Origin: UBA7960 sp964624065 | Lineage (GTDB): Bacteria > Bacteroidota > Bacteroidia > Bacteroidales > UBA7960 | Direction: 5' to 3' | Assembly: GCA_964624065.1 (NCBI GenBank) | Contig: CAZUWF010000007.1 | Coordinates: 1 to 64,000, forward strand | DNA length: 64,000 nucleotides | In this document: in pieces, positions 53,722 to 62,622 of the stretch | Layout: each line of letters begins with the position of its first letter | Position numbering within the stretch: the stretch's first letter is position 1 | Program-made: the position numbers and the translations under genes | The notes under the pieces: model-generated | Told to the model about the DNA's origin: nothing | The model's database searches: none | The model's input: only the letters and a program-made list of their open reading frames with translations

Positions 53722-55092
53722 ATGCAAATCTTGATTAAAAACGGCATGATTGTCAGCCATGAGGCTTCAATTAAAGAGGACCTCTTGATTGAGGACGGCA
53801 AAATTTTACAACGGGGACTTATTGATCTTAAGCCAGGGCCCCACCTAACCGAAATTGATGCCAGTGGTATGCTTGTGATTCCGGGAGCATTTGACCCGCA
53901 CGTGCACATGTACCTGTCAACTGCGGCAGGCTTTTCGGCCGATGATTTTCAAACTGGAAGCTTGGCAGCCCTGGCCGGGGGAACCACTTTTTTCATTGAT
54001 TTCGTAATTCCTAAAAAAGGTCAATCATTGCCAGATGCATTTCGCCAAAGGTTGAAGGAAGCGGAAAACTCGGTGATTGATTTTTCTTTTCACGTAAGCC
54101 CCATAACTTGGCACGAGAATTTGGAAAACGAGATTAAAGAGTGCCTGGCGATGGGTGCAAAATCTTATAAGGTCTTTACTGCATATCTCGAATCAATTGG
54201 CATAGAAGGGGAGGTTTTGCAAAAAGTTGTGAGGCTCCTGGCCAAAAACGGAGCAATGCTGACGGTGCATGCCGAAACCGGAAGGGAAATTGAAAGGTTG
54301 CGAAACGATTACTTTGAGCAAGGGAAAACCTCGCCAATTTACCACGCTTTGAGCAGGCCAGCCAAAACCGAATCGGAAGCAGTAAAAATGCTTGTGGAAC
54401 TGACCGCAGGAGAGGGTTGCCCCATGTACGTGGTCCACGTTTCGGCTGCCGAATCGTTAAAGCACATTAAGGGAGCAAAAAAATCAAACTTGAAGGTTTT
54501 CGCCGAAACTTGCCCGCAGTACCTGCTGCTTGACCAAGAAAGTTATAACCAACCCTTCGACAAGGCAGCCAAATATGTATTGAGCCCACCATTACGAACA
54601 AAAAATGACATTGATTCATTGTGGGAATCATTGGCAAACAATACTTTAGACACGGTGGGAACGGATCACTGCCCTTTTACCTTGGAGCAAAAAAAGATGG
54701 GTTTGAACGATTTCAGAAAAATTCCAAACGGTGCCGGAGGGGTTGAGCATCGCCCAGCACTTTTGTTTTCAAAGGGCGTGCTCGAAAATCGAATTTCTTT
54801 GAACCGTTGGGTGGAACTAATATCAACGAATCCTGCAAAGATTTTCGGGCTTTATCCTCGCAAGGGAAGCATTGAGGTAGGTGCCGATGCCGACGTGGTG
54901 GTTTGGAACCCTAACACTAAAAGAACAATCTCGGCCACAGACCACCACCAGAACACCGACCTTAACATTTTCGAAGGAATTGAAACCACCGGAACCCCCG
55001 AATATGTAATCTTGAGGGGTCAGGTAGTGGTTTCAAATGGCAGACTTCATGATACCAGCCATTTGAAGGGAAGGTTCCTGCGCCAAGATTAA
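53722..55092 (+). CDS. hyuA: HyuA, dihydropyrimidinase / D-hydantoinase type amidohydrolase
   Basis: The 456-residue protein from ATG 53722 has the binuclear metal site: DPHVHMYL (HxH) near residue 55, the carbamylated Lys in GAKSYKVFTAY, HAETGREI, YVVHVSAAESLKH, and GTDHCPFTLEQ with the catalytic Asp. It is of the cyclic-amidohydrolase group that opens hydantoin, dihydropyrimidine and related ureide rings. ATG 53722 is preferred over a frame opening at 53605 because MQILIKNGMIV is the normal start. It is the last gene of the plus arm, as in other ssnA-hyuA sets. Confidence 0.9.
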   Translation: MQILIKNGMIVSHEASIKEDLLIEDGKILQRGLIDLKPGPHLTEIDASGMLVIPGAFDPHVHMYLSTAAGFSADDFQTGSLAALAGGTTFFIDFVIPKKGQSLPDAFRQRLKEAENSVIDFSFHVSPITWHENLENEIKECLAMGAKSYKVFTAYLESIGIEGEVLQKVVRLLAKNGAMLTVHAETGREIERLRNDYFEQGKTSPIYHALSRPAKTESEAVKMLVELTAGEGCPMYVVHVSAAESLKHIKGAKKSNLKVFAETCPQYLLLDQESYNQPFDKAAKYVLSPPLRTKNDIDSLWESLANNTLDTVGTDHCPFTLEQKKMGLNDFRKIPNGAGGVEHRPALLFSKGVLENRISLNRWVELISTNPAKIFGLYPRKGSIEVGADADVVVWNPNTKRTISATDHHQNTDLNIFEGIETTGTPEYVILRGQVVVSNGRLHDTSHLKGRFLRQD

Positions 55093-55226
55093 TAGAGTGT
55101 AAAATGCGAGGATGAGAAAAGAAATAAATTTGAATTATTGCAAATTTATGCCTAAAACAGGTATTTGAGCAATCAATTGCAAATCGTTAATCTTGTTGTA
55201 CTTTGCTTCGAGGTGCACTTGGTTGA

Positions 55227-56000
55227 TTAATGGCCACCAATCTCATTTTCGTACTTACGCAGGCTTAAGGTCTCACCGTCAAAAACGGCAAATGAAAAGT
55301 TTGTTACCCAGTCGCCAACGCTGATATATCGGGATCCACCTTCAAGTTCTAAGTCAAGCGGTATGTGGCGATGCCCCATTACTAAAAAATCAAGGTGCTT
55401 TTCCTTGAGTTTTTTTCGGCAATACTGGTAAAGTCTTTCATTTTCCGGTCCCGAGTAGATCAAGTCTCTTGGGGCGTTTTTCTTCCTGCTTTTGTTGGAG
55501 AAAAAGCCTGCCAGCCAAGCACCAAGGCTGGGGGGTAACATGGCAAAAAGCCTTTGATTGATTTTGTTTGAGAAAATCCATTTTATGAACTTGTAACCCC
55601 TGTCACCCGGACCCAATCCATCTCCGTGAGCGATGAAAAATGTTTTGCCGTTAATTTCTGTTTCGAGACTTGATTCAAAAACATTCATTCCAAGTTCGTT
55701 TGAAAAGAACCCAAAATCCCAAATATCATGGTTACCCTTAAAGAAGTTCACCGGAATTCCTCTATCAGTTATTTCAGCAATTTTACCCAGCAGCCGTGAG
55801 TATCCCTTCGGAACCACCGTTGCGTATTCGAACCAGAAATCGAATAAATCGCCCAGGATGTATATTGCGGCAGCATCGACCTTAACCTCATCGAGCCATT
55901 TTACCAAAAGCCTTTCGCGCTGCTTACTTGATTCCCTATCAGGGATACCCAAGTGTATGTCTGTCACGAAATAAACCTTTTGTCCCTTGGAAAGATGCAT
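55227..56000 (-). CDS. lpxH: UDP-2,3-diacylglucosamine diphosphatase (LpxH-type)
   Basis: LpxH cuts UDP-diacylglucosamine to lipid X in lipid A synthesis at the inner membrane. The 257-residue calcineurin-like phosphoesterase from ATG 56000 has the metal motifs VTDIHLG, YILGDLFDFWFEY, FFKGNHDIWDFG, FIAHGDGLGPGDRGYK and MGHRHIPLDLEL. This set, with the IHLGIPD and GDGLGPGD loops, marks the Bacteroidota LpxH-type group. It starts 33 bases after mreD on the same strand, where mrdA (PBP2) is usual. Confidence 0.88.
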   Translation of the reverse strand: MHLSKGQKVYFVTDIHLGIPDRESSKQRERLLVKWLDEVKVDAAAIYILGDLFDFWFEYATVVPKGYSRLLGKIAEITDRGIPVNFFKGNHDIWDFGFFSNELGMNVFESSLETEINGKTFFIAHGDGLGPGDRGYKFIKWIFSNKINQRLFAMLPPSLGAWLAGFFSNKSRKKNAPRDLIYSGPENERLYQYCRKKLKEKHLDFLVMGHRHIPLDLELEGGSRYISVGDWVTNFSFAVFDGETLSLRKYENEIGGH

Positions 56001-56033
56001 TGATGTGGATTTTGAAAGCAACAAAACTCGATA

Positions 56034-56579
56034 CTACCTTCTATTGGAATTATCAAAAACGAAAAACAGGAACAAAATAAAGGTGGATGACACCAGGGTA
56101 TTTACCACCGAAACACCCACCGTTGTATGCAGCCTACTCAAATTAAAGACCTCGAGTGAAAATAGACAAAAATGATGTAATCCAACCAGAATGATTGTGT
56201 ACAGAAAAATCCACTGGACCCCCATATTTGAGAATCTGGGTACCGTTCCTTCGTCATACCTCTCGCGCGTGGAGATTAACCTTATTATTGCCGGCCTGAA
56301 GAAGGCCATAAGGACAGTAGCAGCAGCATGCATTCCCAATGTGTCCAAAAATGCATCAACCAACAGTCCAAGAAAGAAAGATATTATAAGCATTAGCCAT
56401 CCTGGAAAAGAAACCGGAAGCAATAGGATTGGAAAGATATACACGTAAGGATTAATATAACCCCCAAGGTTAACATAGTTCAAGACAAGAACTTGCAAAG
56501 CAACTACCGATAAGGCAAAAACAAATATTTTGAACGTAGAGGTCAATTTAATAAAAAAGTTACTTAATGAAAATATCAA
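56034..56579 (-). CDS. mreD: Rod shape-determining protein MreD
   Basis: MreD is a small membrane partner of MreC and MreB in the elongasome. The 181-residue protein has about five TM segments, with YINPYVYIFPILLLPVSFPG, FFLGLLVDAFLDTLGMHAA and FRPAIIRLIS, typical of MreD. The start is TTG, overlapping the mreC stop as TTGA; the next Met lies beyond the second TM segment, so TTG is needed. This TTGA coupling repeats that of murC-ftsQ. Confidence 0.88.
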   Translation of the reverse strand: MIFSLSNFFIKLTSTFKIFVFALSVVALQVLVLNYVNLGGYINPYVYIFPILLLPVSFPGWLMLIISFFLGLLVDAFLDTLGMHAAATVLMAFFRPAIIRLISTRERYDEGTVPRFSNMGVQWIFLYTIILVGLHHFCLFSLEVFNLSRLHTTVGVSVVNTLVSSTFILFLFFVFDNSNRR

Positions 56580-57397
56580 TTCACACCCTCGAGTTTTAAC
56601 TGCTCTTCCAAAAACAGGTTTTTAACAACCTGAACATATCTTAATTTGTTAAAATCCTGCGTTAGTTCAATTTTTGCAACAGAATAATTGCCTCCTCTTT
56701 GAAGGGTAAAATCCTTTATTATTCCAACTAAAATGTTTTGAGGAAATATTGTTGAGAGGCCGCTGGTAATTACTGTATCACCAACCATCAGCTCCAGATG
56801 GCCCGGGATGTAGGCAACGTCGGCAAACCTGTAGTTATTTCCATCCCAAGTTAATGACCCTACGTAATCGTTTCTCTTGATCCTTACCGAGGCCTGAAAA
56901 TCAGTGTTCAGAACCGAAATGACCGTGCTAAAATTTCTGGAAACGTTTACCACAATTCCCACTGGGCCCCTGAAAGTAATCACTCCCATATTTGGTTCTA
57001 TTCCATGATCGCTTCCCTTGTCCAAGGTAAGGAAATTGTTACGGCGATTTATTGTATTGTTAATAACACCCGCATTGATGTATTCAAATTTTCTGTGGTT
57101 AAGTGTGTCCACAAAAAAATGTACGCTATCATCCCTTAATAAAAACGATATTTCATTTTGCTCGAGCAGCTTGGTGTTTTCTAGTGCCAGTTGCTGGTTA
57201 ACCCGCTTTAGGCTAAAGTATTCAAAAATCCCTGTCTTTATTTGGTAGATGTTTCCAACGATAAAGTTTGAAGAGCCTGAAAAAATAGCCCTTTGAAAAC
57301 TGTGCTGCCCGAAGACAATAAACAAGGCAACAGTTTCCAAGAATAGGAAAAGTAAAAAGAAATTATACTTAATTATGAACCTAAAAAGGTTTTTCAT
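56576..57397 (-). CDS. mreC: Rod shape-determining protein MreC
   Basis: The 273-residue bitopic protein has a short inside start, one TM helix (about 8-28), a coiled-coil (VNQQLALENTKLLEQNEISF) and two beta-barrel domains with LDKGSDHGIEPNMGVITFRG, PVGIVVNVSRNFSTVISVL and ELMVGDTVITSGLSTIFPQN. These are MreC hallmarks. It is a periplasmic scaffold binding PBP2, MreB and MreD. It lies 58 bases after mreB and overlaps mreD. Confidence 0.93.
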   Translation of the reverse strand: MKNLFRFIIKYNFFLLFLFLETVALFIVFGQHSFQRAIFSGSSNFIVGNIYQIKTGIFEYFSLKRVNQQLALENTKLLEQNEISFLLRDDSVHFFVDTLNHRKFEYINAGVINNTINRRNNFLTLDKGSDHGIEPNMGVITFRGPVGIVVNVSRNFSTVISVLNTDFQASVRIKRNDYVGSLTWDGNNYRFADVAYIPGHLELMVGDTVITSGLSTIFPQNILVGIIKDFTLQRGGNYSVAKIELTQDFNKLRYVQVVKNLFLEEQLKLEGVN

Positions 57398-57455
57398 TGC
57401 GAATAATTAACACACCCCTTGAACAAGGAGGTCAATTCAATTGAAACCAAAGTTA

Positions 57456-58478
57456 CTATTTGATTAAAAAGGGGAAACTATAGAAGTTCTTCAATGCTAT
57501 TCCGGTTCCCCTGGCAACGGCTTTCAACGGGTCCTCGGCTACATGAACCGGCAATTTTGTTTTCAAAGAAATTCGTTTGTCAAGTCCTCTCAACAATGCC
57601 CCGCCCCCTGCCAGGTATATGCCTGTGCGGTAAATATCTGCAGCCAGCTCCGGAGGTGTTATTTCAAGGGTGTTTAGAACTGCGGTTTCTATTTTTGAAA
57701 TGGACTTGTCAAGGGCATTTACAATATCGATATGCGAAATATGTATTTCTTTTGGAATGCCAGTCATAAGATCCCTGCCGTGAACCGCAAATTCCTGTGG
57801 CGGGTTGTCAAGGTCATTAATGGCGGCGCCCACCTCAATTTTGATCCTTTCGGCGGTGCGCTCACCAACCAAGAGGTTATATTCCTTGCGAAGGTATTCC
57901 ATTATGTCGGTGTTAAGGTCGTCGCCGGCAATTCTGATGGAAACCTTGCAAACTATACCACCCATAGCAATGACGGCAATTTCTGTGGTACCTCCACCAA
58001 TGTCGATTACGATGTTTCCTGATGGCTCCAAAACATCGAGGCCAATTCCAATTGCGGCTGCCATTGGCTCGTGAATAAGCCTAACTTCCTTGGCACCGGC
58101 CTGCTCGCACGAATCACGAACGGCCCGCTCTTCAACCTCGGTAATTCCTGAAGGTATGCAAACTACCATCTTCAATGATGGTGAGAAAAGGCTTTTCTTG
58201 GATTCGGTCATTTTAATCATTTCGCGAATCATTGCCTCAGCAGCGTGAAAGTCGGCTATTACCCCATCGCGTAGCGGACGCAGGGTTTTAACCTTCTCGT
58301 GAGTTTTGCCGTGCATCATCATGGCCTTTTTGCCCACGGCAATGACCTTGTTGGTTTGCCTGTCAATGGCCACAATCGAAGGCTCGTCAACCACAACCCT
58401 ATCGTTGTGAATTATGACCGTGTTTGCCGTTCCGAGGTCAATGGCAATTTCTTTTGTAAGGAAAGAGAATAATCCCAT
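57456..58478 (-). CDS. mreB: Rod shape-determining protein MreB
   Basis: MreB is the actin-like filament protein that guides side-wall synthesis. The 340-residue product starts MGLFSFLTKEIAIDLGTANT with phosphate loop 1, has VVDEPSIVAIDRQT, MVVCIPSGITEVEERAVRDS, IVIDIGGGTTEIAVIAMGG as loop 2, and YLAGGGALLRGLDKRIS near the end. Full-length and intact. It starts 22 bases after purH and is followed by mreC. Confidence 0.97.
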   Translation of the reverse strand: MGLFSFLTKEIAIDLGTANTVIIHNDRVVVDEPSIVAIDRQTNKVIAVGKKAMMMHGKTHEKVKTLRPLRDGVIADFHAAEAMIREMIKMTESKKSLFSPSLKMVVCIPSGITEVEERAVRDSCEQAGAKEVRLIHEPMAAAIGIGLDVLEPSGNIVIDIGGGTTEIAVIAMGGIVCKVSIRIAGDDLNTDIMEYLRKEYNLLVGERTAERIKIEVGAAINDLDNPPQEFAVHGRDLMTGIPKEIHISHIDIVNALDKSISKIETAVLNTLEITPPELAADIYRTGIYLAGGGALLRGLDKRISLKTKLPVHVAEDPLKAVARGTGIALKNFYSFPFLIK

Positions 58479-58500
58479 TTATATCAATATGTTAGGTTAA

Positions 58501-60024
58501 TCAATGTCTAAAATGCCTTGTTCCGGTGAAAACCATCTTCATCCCCACTTGGTTACAATAGTCTATTGAATCCTGGTCGCGGATTGACCCGCCTGGCTGA
58601 ACAACTGCAGAAATACCCGCTTCAGATGCCATCTTCACCCCATCGGAAAAAGGGAAAAAGGCATCTGATGCAACCACAGCCCCATTTAAGGAGTTACCAA
58701 ACTCTTTGGCCTTGCCGATTGCCTGCTTCAAGGCATCAATCCTTGATGTTTGCCCGGCACCCATACCCAAAAGCTTCTTTCCCTTTACCAATGCTATGGC
58801 ATTGGATTTGAGATGCCTTGCAACAATGTTGGCAAACCTTAGGTCAGACTGCTCGGCTTCATTGGGTTTTTCTATGGTAACGTTTTGCCACTTTTCTTGT
58901 GAAAAAACCGAATAATCAGTCGATTGCCAAAGAACCCCTCCAAGAATAGACCTGAATTGCTCGGGTGCAAAGGTAACCACTTTCTGCAACAAAATGATTC
59001 GATTTTTTTTGCATCCCAAAATCTCAAGGCCTTCGTGGTCAAATCCAGGAGCAATCAACACCTCAAAAAATATCTTGTCCATGGCAATTGCAACATCGCG
59101 GGTAATGGGCCTGTTGGCTGCAATAATACCCCCGAATGCCGAGATCGGATCACCTGCCAAGGCTTGCTCCCAAGCATCGAGAAGGCATTGGCGGCTTGCT
59201 ATGCCACAGGCATTGGTATGCTTGATTATTGCCACCGTGGGTTCATCAAATTCGCCAATTATCGATACTGCTGCATCAATATCGAGCAAATTGTTGAATG
59301 ATAGTGGCTTGCCCTGAAGCTGCCTGAATACCTCATCTAGGTTTCCGAAAAACAACCCTTTTTGGTGGGGGTTTTCTCCATAACGCAATTCAAAAGCAGA
59401 ATCAATGTTCTTGAAAAATACTGGGGCAAAATCGCGTCCAAGGTATCCAGAAATGACTGCATCGTAAGTGGTCGAAACCCTGAATGCCGCCGCCGCGTAC
59501 CTTCTACGCTCCTCCAAATTTGAACTACCGTGGCTTACTTCGAGCAGGTCAACAGCTTCATCGAAATAGGCACGGGAAGGAATGACCAAAACATTGTGGT
59601 AGTTCTTTGCCGCAGCCCTTAGTAGCGAAATGCCTCCAATGTCAATTTTTTCAAGAATCTCAGAGTGATTGGCACCACTGGCAAGAGTTTCGCCAAAAGG
59701 GTAAAGATCAACAACAACCATATCGAATGGAAGAATATTGTAATCTATTAATTGTTGATTATCCAAATCAACATCAGCCCTAAACAGAATGCCACCGAAA
59801 ATTGCAGGATGGAGGGTTTTGATCCGCCCCCCAAATATTGAGGGATAGCCTGTAAGGCTCTCAACAGATACTGCAGGGATGCCAAGTGAATTAATGAATT
59901 GGAGCGTGCCACCCGTGCTAACCAACTCAACACCAAGATTGTGTAGGGCTTCAATCAACCCCAATGCAGGCTCCTTTTCATAGACAGAAATCAGAGCCCT
60001 GGCTACACGCTTTTGTCCTTCCAT
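58501..60024 (-). CDS. purH: Bifunctional AICAR formyltransferase / IMP cyclohydrolase
   Basis: PurH carries out the last two steps of IMP synthesis. The 507-residue product from ATG 60024 has the N-terminal cyclohydrolase (MGS-like) domain with RVARALISVYEK, LVSTGGTLQFI and GGRIKTLHPAIFGGIL, and the C-terminal formyltransferase domain with ELRYGENPHQKG, AIIKHTNACGIA and DAFFPFSDGV. A TTG at 60060 would add 12 residues without family similarity. The purH-mreBCD order is conserved in Bacteroidota; its nearness to purine-degradation genes is probably a coincidence. Confidence 0.97.
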   Translation of the reverse strand: MEGQKRVARALISVYEKEPALGLIEALHNLGVELVSTGGTLQFINSLGIPAVSVESLTGYPSIFGGRIKTLHPAIFGGILFRADVDLDNQQLIDYNILPFDMVVVDLYPFGETLASGANHSEILEKIDIGGISLLRAAAKNYHNVLVIPSRAYFDEAVDLLEVSHGSSNLEERRRYAAAAFRVSTTYDAVISGYLGRDFAPVFFKNIDSAFELRYGENPHQKGLFFGNLDEVFRQLQGKPLSFNNLLDIDAAVSIIGEFDEPTVAIIKHTNACGIASRQCLLDAWEQALAGDPISAFGGIIAANRPITRDVAIAMDKIFFEVLIAPGFDHEGLEILGCKKNRIILLQKVVTFAPEQFRSILGGVLWQSTDYSVFSQEKWQNVTIEKPNEAEQSDLRFANIVARHLKSNAIALVKGKKLLGMGAGQTSRIDALKQAIGKAKEFGNSLNGAVVASDAFFPFSDGVKMASEAGISAVVQPGGSIRDQDSIDYCNQVGMKMVFTGTRHFRH

Positions 60025-60086
60025 TTTTGGTGATGGTTTTCCTTTGAATTTGGCTGCCAAAATTAATAATTTTGAACAAAAAGCGG

Positions 60087-60094
60087 TACCTTTG
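60087..60094 (+). promoter_or_regulatory. Candidate -7 element for the YitT gene
   Basis: TACCTTTG is an exact -7 element 33 bases before ATG 60128. A TTTG lies upstream at 60071-60074 but is closer (12 bases) than the usual -33 spacing. The 60025-60127 region is divergent between purH and this gene. Confidence 0.5.
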
Positions 60095-60127
60095 CGACCA
60101 GAAAAATGAAATTAAAAATCAAGGAAA

Positions 60128-61042
60128 ATGTCATACGTAACCAAAGAAAAATTGTTTTCGAAAGAATGGTTCAAGGCTTACTCGCTAATAACCATCGGTG
60201 CCTTTATAATGGCTTTGGGATACGTGTTTTTCATTGCGCCCAACAAAATAGTTCCAGGTGGGGTTTACGGCATAGGCATTGTACTCAATTACCTGGTTGG
60301 TATTCCGATCGGATTAACGGGTTTGGTCTTCAACATTCCGCTTGCCATAATTGGGGTTAAATTGCTTGGACCAAGGTTTGGGGTAAAGACTGTGGTTGGA
60401 TTTTTCCTGGCCTCTGGTTTCATTGATGGGTTAACACTGCTATGGGGTAGCAAGCCACTGGTGGAAAATGATTTGTTGCTTTCGAGCATTTTTGGAGGAA
60501 TTTTGATAGGTTTCGGTCTTGCACTGATTTTTAAGGCCAAGGCAACATCTGGCGGGTCAACAATCATAGCGATGATTATGACAAAGACAACGCGAATTCC
60601 CATAGGGCAAACCCTTATTATTGTTGATTCGGTTATCGTTATCTTTGGTTTGTTAGGTTTTGCCGACTGGCAAAATATGAAACTCAACTGGGAAATACCA
60701 CTTTACTCACTAATTGTTATCTACATTACAGGAAAAGTAATTGACTTGGTACTCGAGGGAGTTTCCTATCAAAAAACCCTTTTCATAATCAGTGAAAAGC
60801 ACGAAGATATTGCCAAAAAAATACTTTTTGACCTAAACCGAGGTGGAACCTACCTTTCGGGCAAGGGAATGTACAACAATTCAGACAAGAACGTGATATT
60901 CGTGAATGTAAGCCGCCGCGAGCTCGCAATATTGCAGGATTACATTCACCAAATTGACCCCCAGGCTTTCATTACAGTGATCAATGCATCTGAAATCCTT
61001 GGGTTAGGATTCAAATCCCTGCACGAGAAAGTTTCGGATTAG
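60128..61042 (+). CDS. YitT family (DUF161/DUF2179) membrane protein
   Basis: The 304-residue protein has five or six TM helices, beginning LITIGAFIMALGYVFFIAPN and KIVPGGVYGIGIVLNYLVG, then ASGFIDGLTLLW and ATSGGSTIIAMIM. A soluble C-terminal DUF2179 domain (KTLFIISEKHEDIAKKI, INVSRREL-type strand, IDPQAFITVINASEILG) covers the last about 80 residues. This order is that of YitT proteins, whose transported substrate is unknown. It is a single-gene unit. Confidence 0.9.
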   Translation: MSYVTKEKLFSKEWFKAYSLITIGAFIMALGYVFFIAPNKIVPGGVYGIGIVLNYLVGIPIGLTGLVFNIPLAIIGVKLLGPRFGVKTVVGFFLASGFIDGLTLLWGSKPLVENDLLLSSIFGGILIGFGLALIFKAKATSGGSTIIAMIMTKTTRIPIGQTLIIVDSVIVIFGLLGFADWQNMKLNWEIPLYSLIVIYITGKVIDLVLEGVSYQKTLFIISEKHEDIAKKILFDLNRGGTYLSGKGMYNNSDKNVIFVNVSRRELAILQDYIHQIDPQAFITVINASEILGLGFKSLHEKVSD

Positions 61043-61660
61043 CCTACACCAATTGGGCAAAAGACGATACGTAGTTTTTGCCCTAAACATTGTAACAATT
61101 GGGGCTGGCGATGTGCCACGTAGTTGTTGGTAATGGTAAAAGGCCTTTAGCCTCAAGACATTTCTTGAAGTCCTCCCTTCATTTGCCAGTGTTTTTGAAT
61201 GCTCCTTCATAAACCTTTTAATATAATTTGCCTGACAAAGTAACGTATTCTAATCCATACTCTTCCTTGTTAAAGGCAAGGTGCAAATTCATTTTTAACG
61301 GTGAAACATGGTCTGACCGGAAAAGCCATTAAGGAACTTGTGCAGCGGAATATCTTAGTTTCTCGTCGAGACACCTCATTGCAGAGCCGTAATACAACTG
61401 AAGGTTGAAAAAACACCCTACTCCTTTCACTTCGAACTTCCTTCTATCCTAATGGTGCATTTTATTGTAACACTTTTCTGGCCGCAATGGAGCGCAGCAG
61501 TAAGTGCCTGCTGGTTTTGTTTCTATGGATCTGCATTTGGTTTAAAAAAAAAAAATTATTTAGAACAAAAACTTTTGGCCTTACAAATTGTTGGTACTTT
61601 TGTAGCACAAAACAGCTCGGTTTCGCGAGTTGAAAATTGATTTTCAATATATTAAAATTG
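61043..61660. promoter_or_regulatory. Long spacer with a promoter for the second sigma factor gene at 61573-61602
   Basis: TTTTGG (61573-61578), a 16-base spacer and TACTTTTG (61595-61602) form a good Bacteroidota promoter, about 50 bases before ATG 61661. The other about 530 bases show no gene, tRNA or clear terminator; short open frames there have no protein features. Confidence 0.6.
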
Positions 61661-62266
61661 ATGGAAGTCTTTGACCACCTAACTCCAAAGGCCCAAAGAG
61701 ATTACAAGTTGATCGTAGAAGTTGCCGAAACTGGTAACCAGCGATTGTTTTCTCAACTTTTGGGGCAGTACAAGGACTCCATTTTCTTTATGCTCTTGAA
61801 ATTTACCAACAACTACGAAGATGCCGAAGATCTCACCTTAGATACTTTCGGTAAGGCATTTAAAAACCTTCACCAATATACCCCAGAATACGCCTTTAGC
61901 ACGTGGCTGTTTCGTATTGCCTCAAACAATGGTATCGATTTTCTTAGAAAAAAGAAAAAGGATGCCCTATCAACACTAAACTCCAACCATATTGAAGAAG
62001 CCCTTGCAGCAAATGACGTGCCCTGCAAGTCAAGAAATCCAGAAGAAAAATTGCTTGACAACCAGCAACGGAAATTATTAAGAGAAGTAGTTACTACACT
62101 GCCCGACAGGTACCGAAAACTAGTGGAAATGCATTACTTCGAAGGATTATCTTACGAAGAAATATGCCTTAAACTTGACCTTCCACTTGGTACTGTTAAA
62201 GGACAACTCTTCAGGGCAAGAGAGTTCCTTTGCGAGTTCATGTCCAAGACCAAAGATTTTTTGTAA
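61661..62266 (+). CDS. RNA polymerase ECF-type sigma-70 factor
   Basis: The 201-residue protein from ATG 61661 has region 2 (NQRLFSQLLGQYKDSIFFML, AEDLTLDTFGKAFKNLHQY, FSTWLFRIASNNGIDFLRK) and region 4 (LREVVTTLPDRYRKLVEMHY, then GLSYEEICLKLDLPLGTVKG). Length is typical of ECF factors. It has its own promoter and no anti-sigma neighbour. It resembles stand-alone sigma factors common in Bacteroidota and differs from the one at 10188. Target genes unknown. Confidence 0.93.
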   Translation: MEVFDHLTPKAQRDYKLIVEVAETGNQRLFSQLLGQYKDSIFFMLLKFTNNYEDAEDLTLDTFGKAFKNLHQYTPEYAFSTWLFRIASNNGIDFLRKKKKDALSTLNSNHIEEALAANDVPCKSRNPEEKLLDNQQRKLLREVVTTLPDRYRKLVEMHYFEGLSYEEICLKLDLPLGTVKGQLFRAREFLCEFMSKTKDFL

Positions 62267-62622
62267 CCTATTCGAAAATCAGAACTTTAAGGTCATGGGA
62301 TAAAAGTAAAAAGTGGAAATTCTCAAACCTTCATTCCTCAAAGAAGGGTTAGTTTGCAACCTGATACTTCGTGGAGATTGATTTTTTATAGATCGAAAAT
62401 CGGCGTACGAGCGGCGATTCGTGCCTACACCTATGTCCATTTTCCAGGTAGGCTTTTACCCTTTAAAATCTCTAATCGAATAGCTTGGAGATCGTATTTC
62501 CTTTACCATTTTATTGCCCAGCACCTATCAATCCATAGATCCGTAAACCCAATAACCTTCCACTTTTTCCCAAAAAAAAATGTAAATTTGCATGAATTTT
62601 GCAAAAAAAACTTTCGATAAAA
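62267..62622. promoter_or_regulatory. Spacer before hutU with a -7 element at 62583-62590
   Basis: TAAATTTG (62583-62590) is an exact -7 element 33 bases before the hutU ATG; the -33 region only has a T-run (62563-62568). The rest of these 356 bases shows nothing recognisable. No terminator was found behind the sigma factor gene. Confidence 0.45.

Noticed and set aside
58501..60024. purH as a functional part of the purine-degradation locus
   Set aside because: purH next to mreBCD is the normal order in this phylum and its function is synthesis, so nearness is best taken as coincidence.
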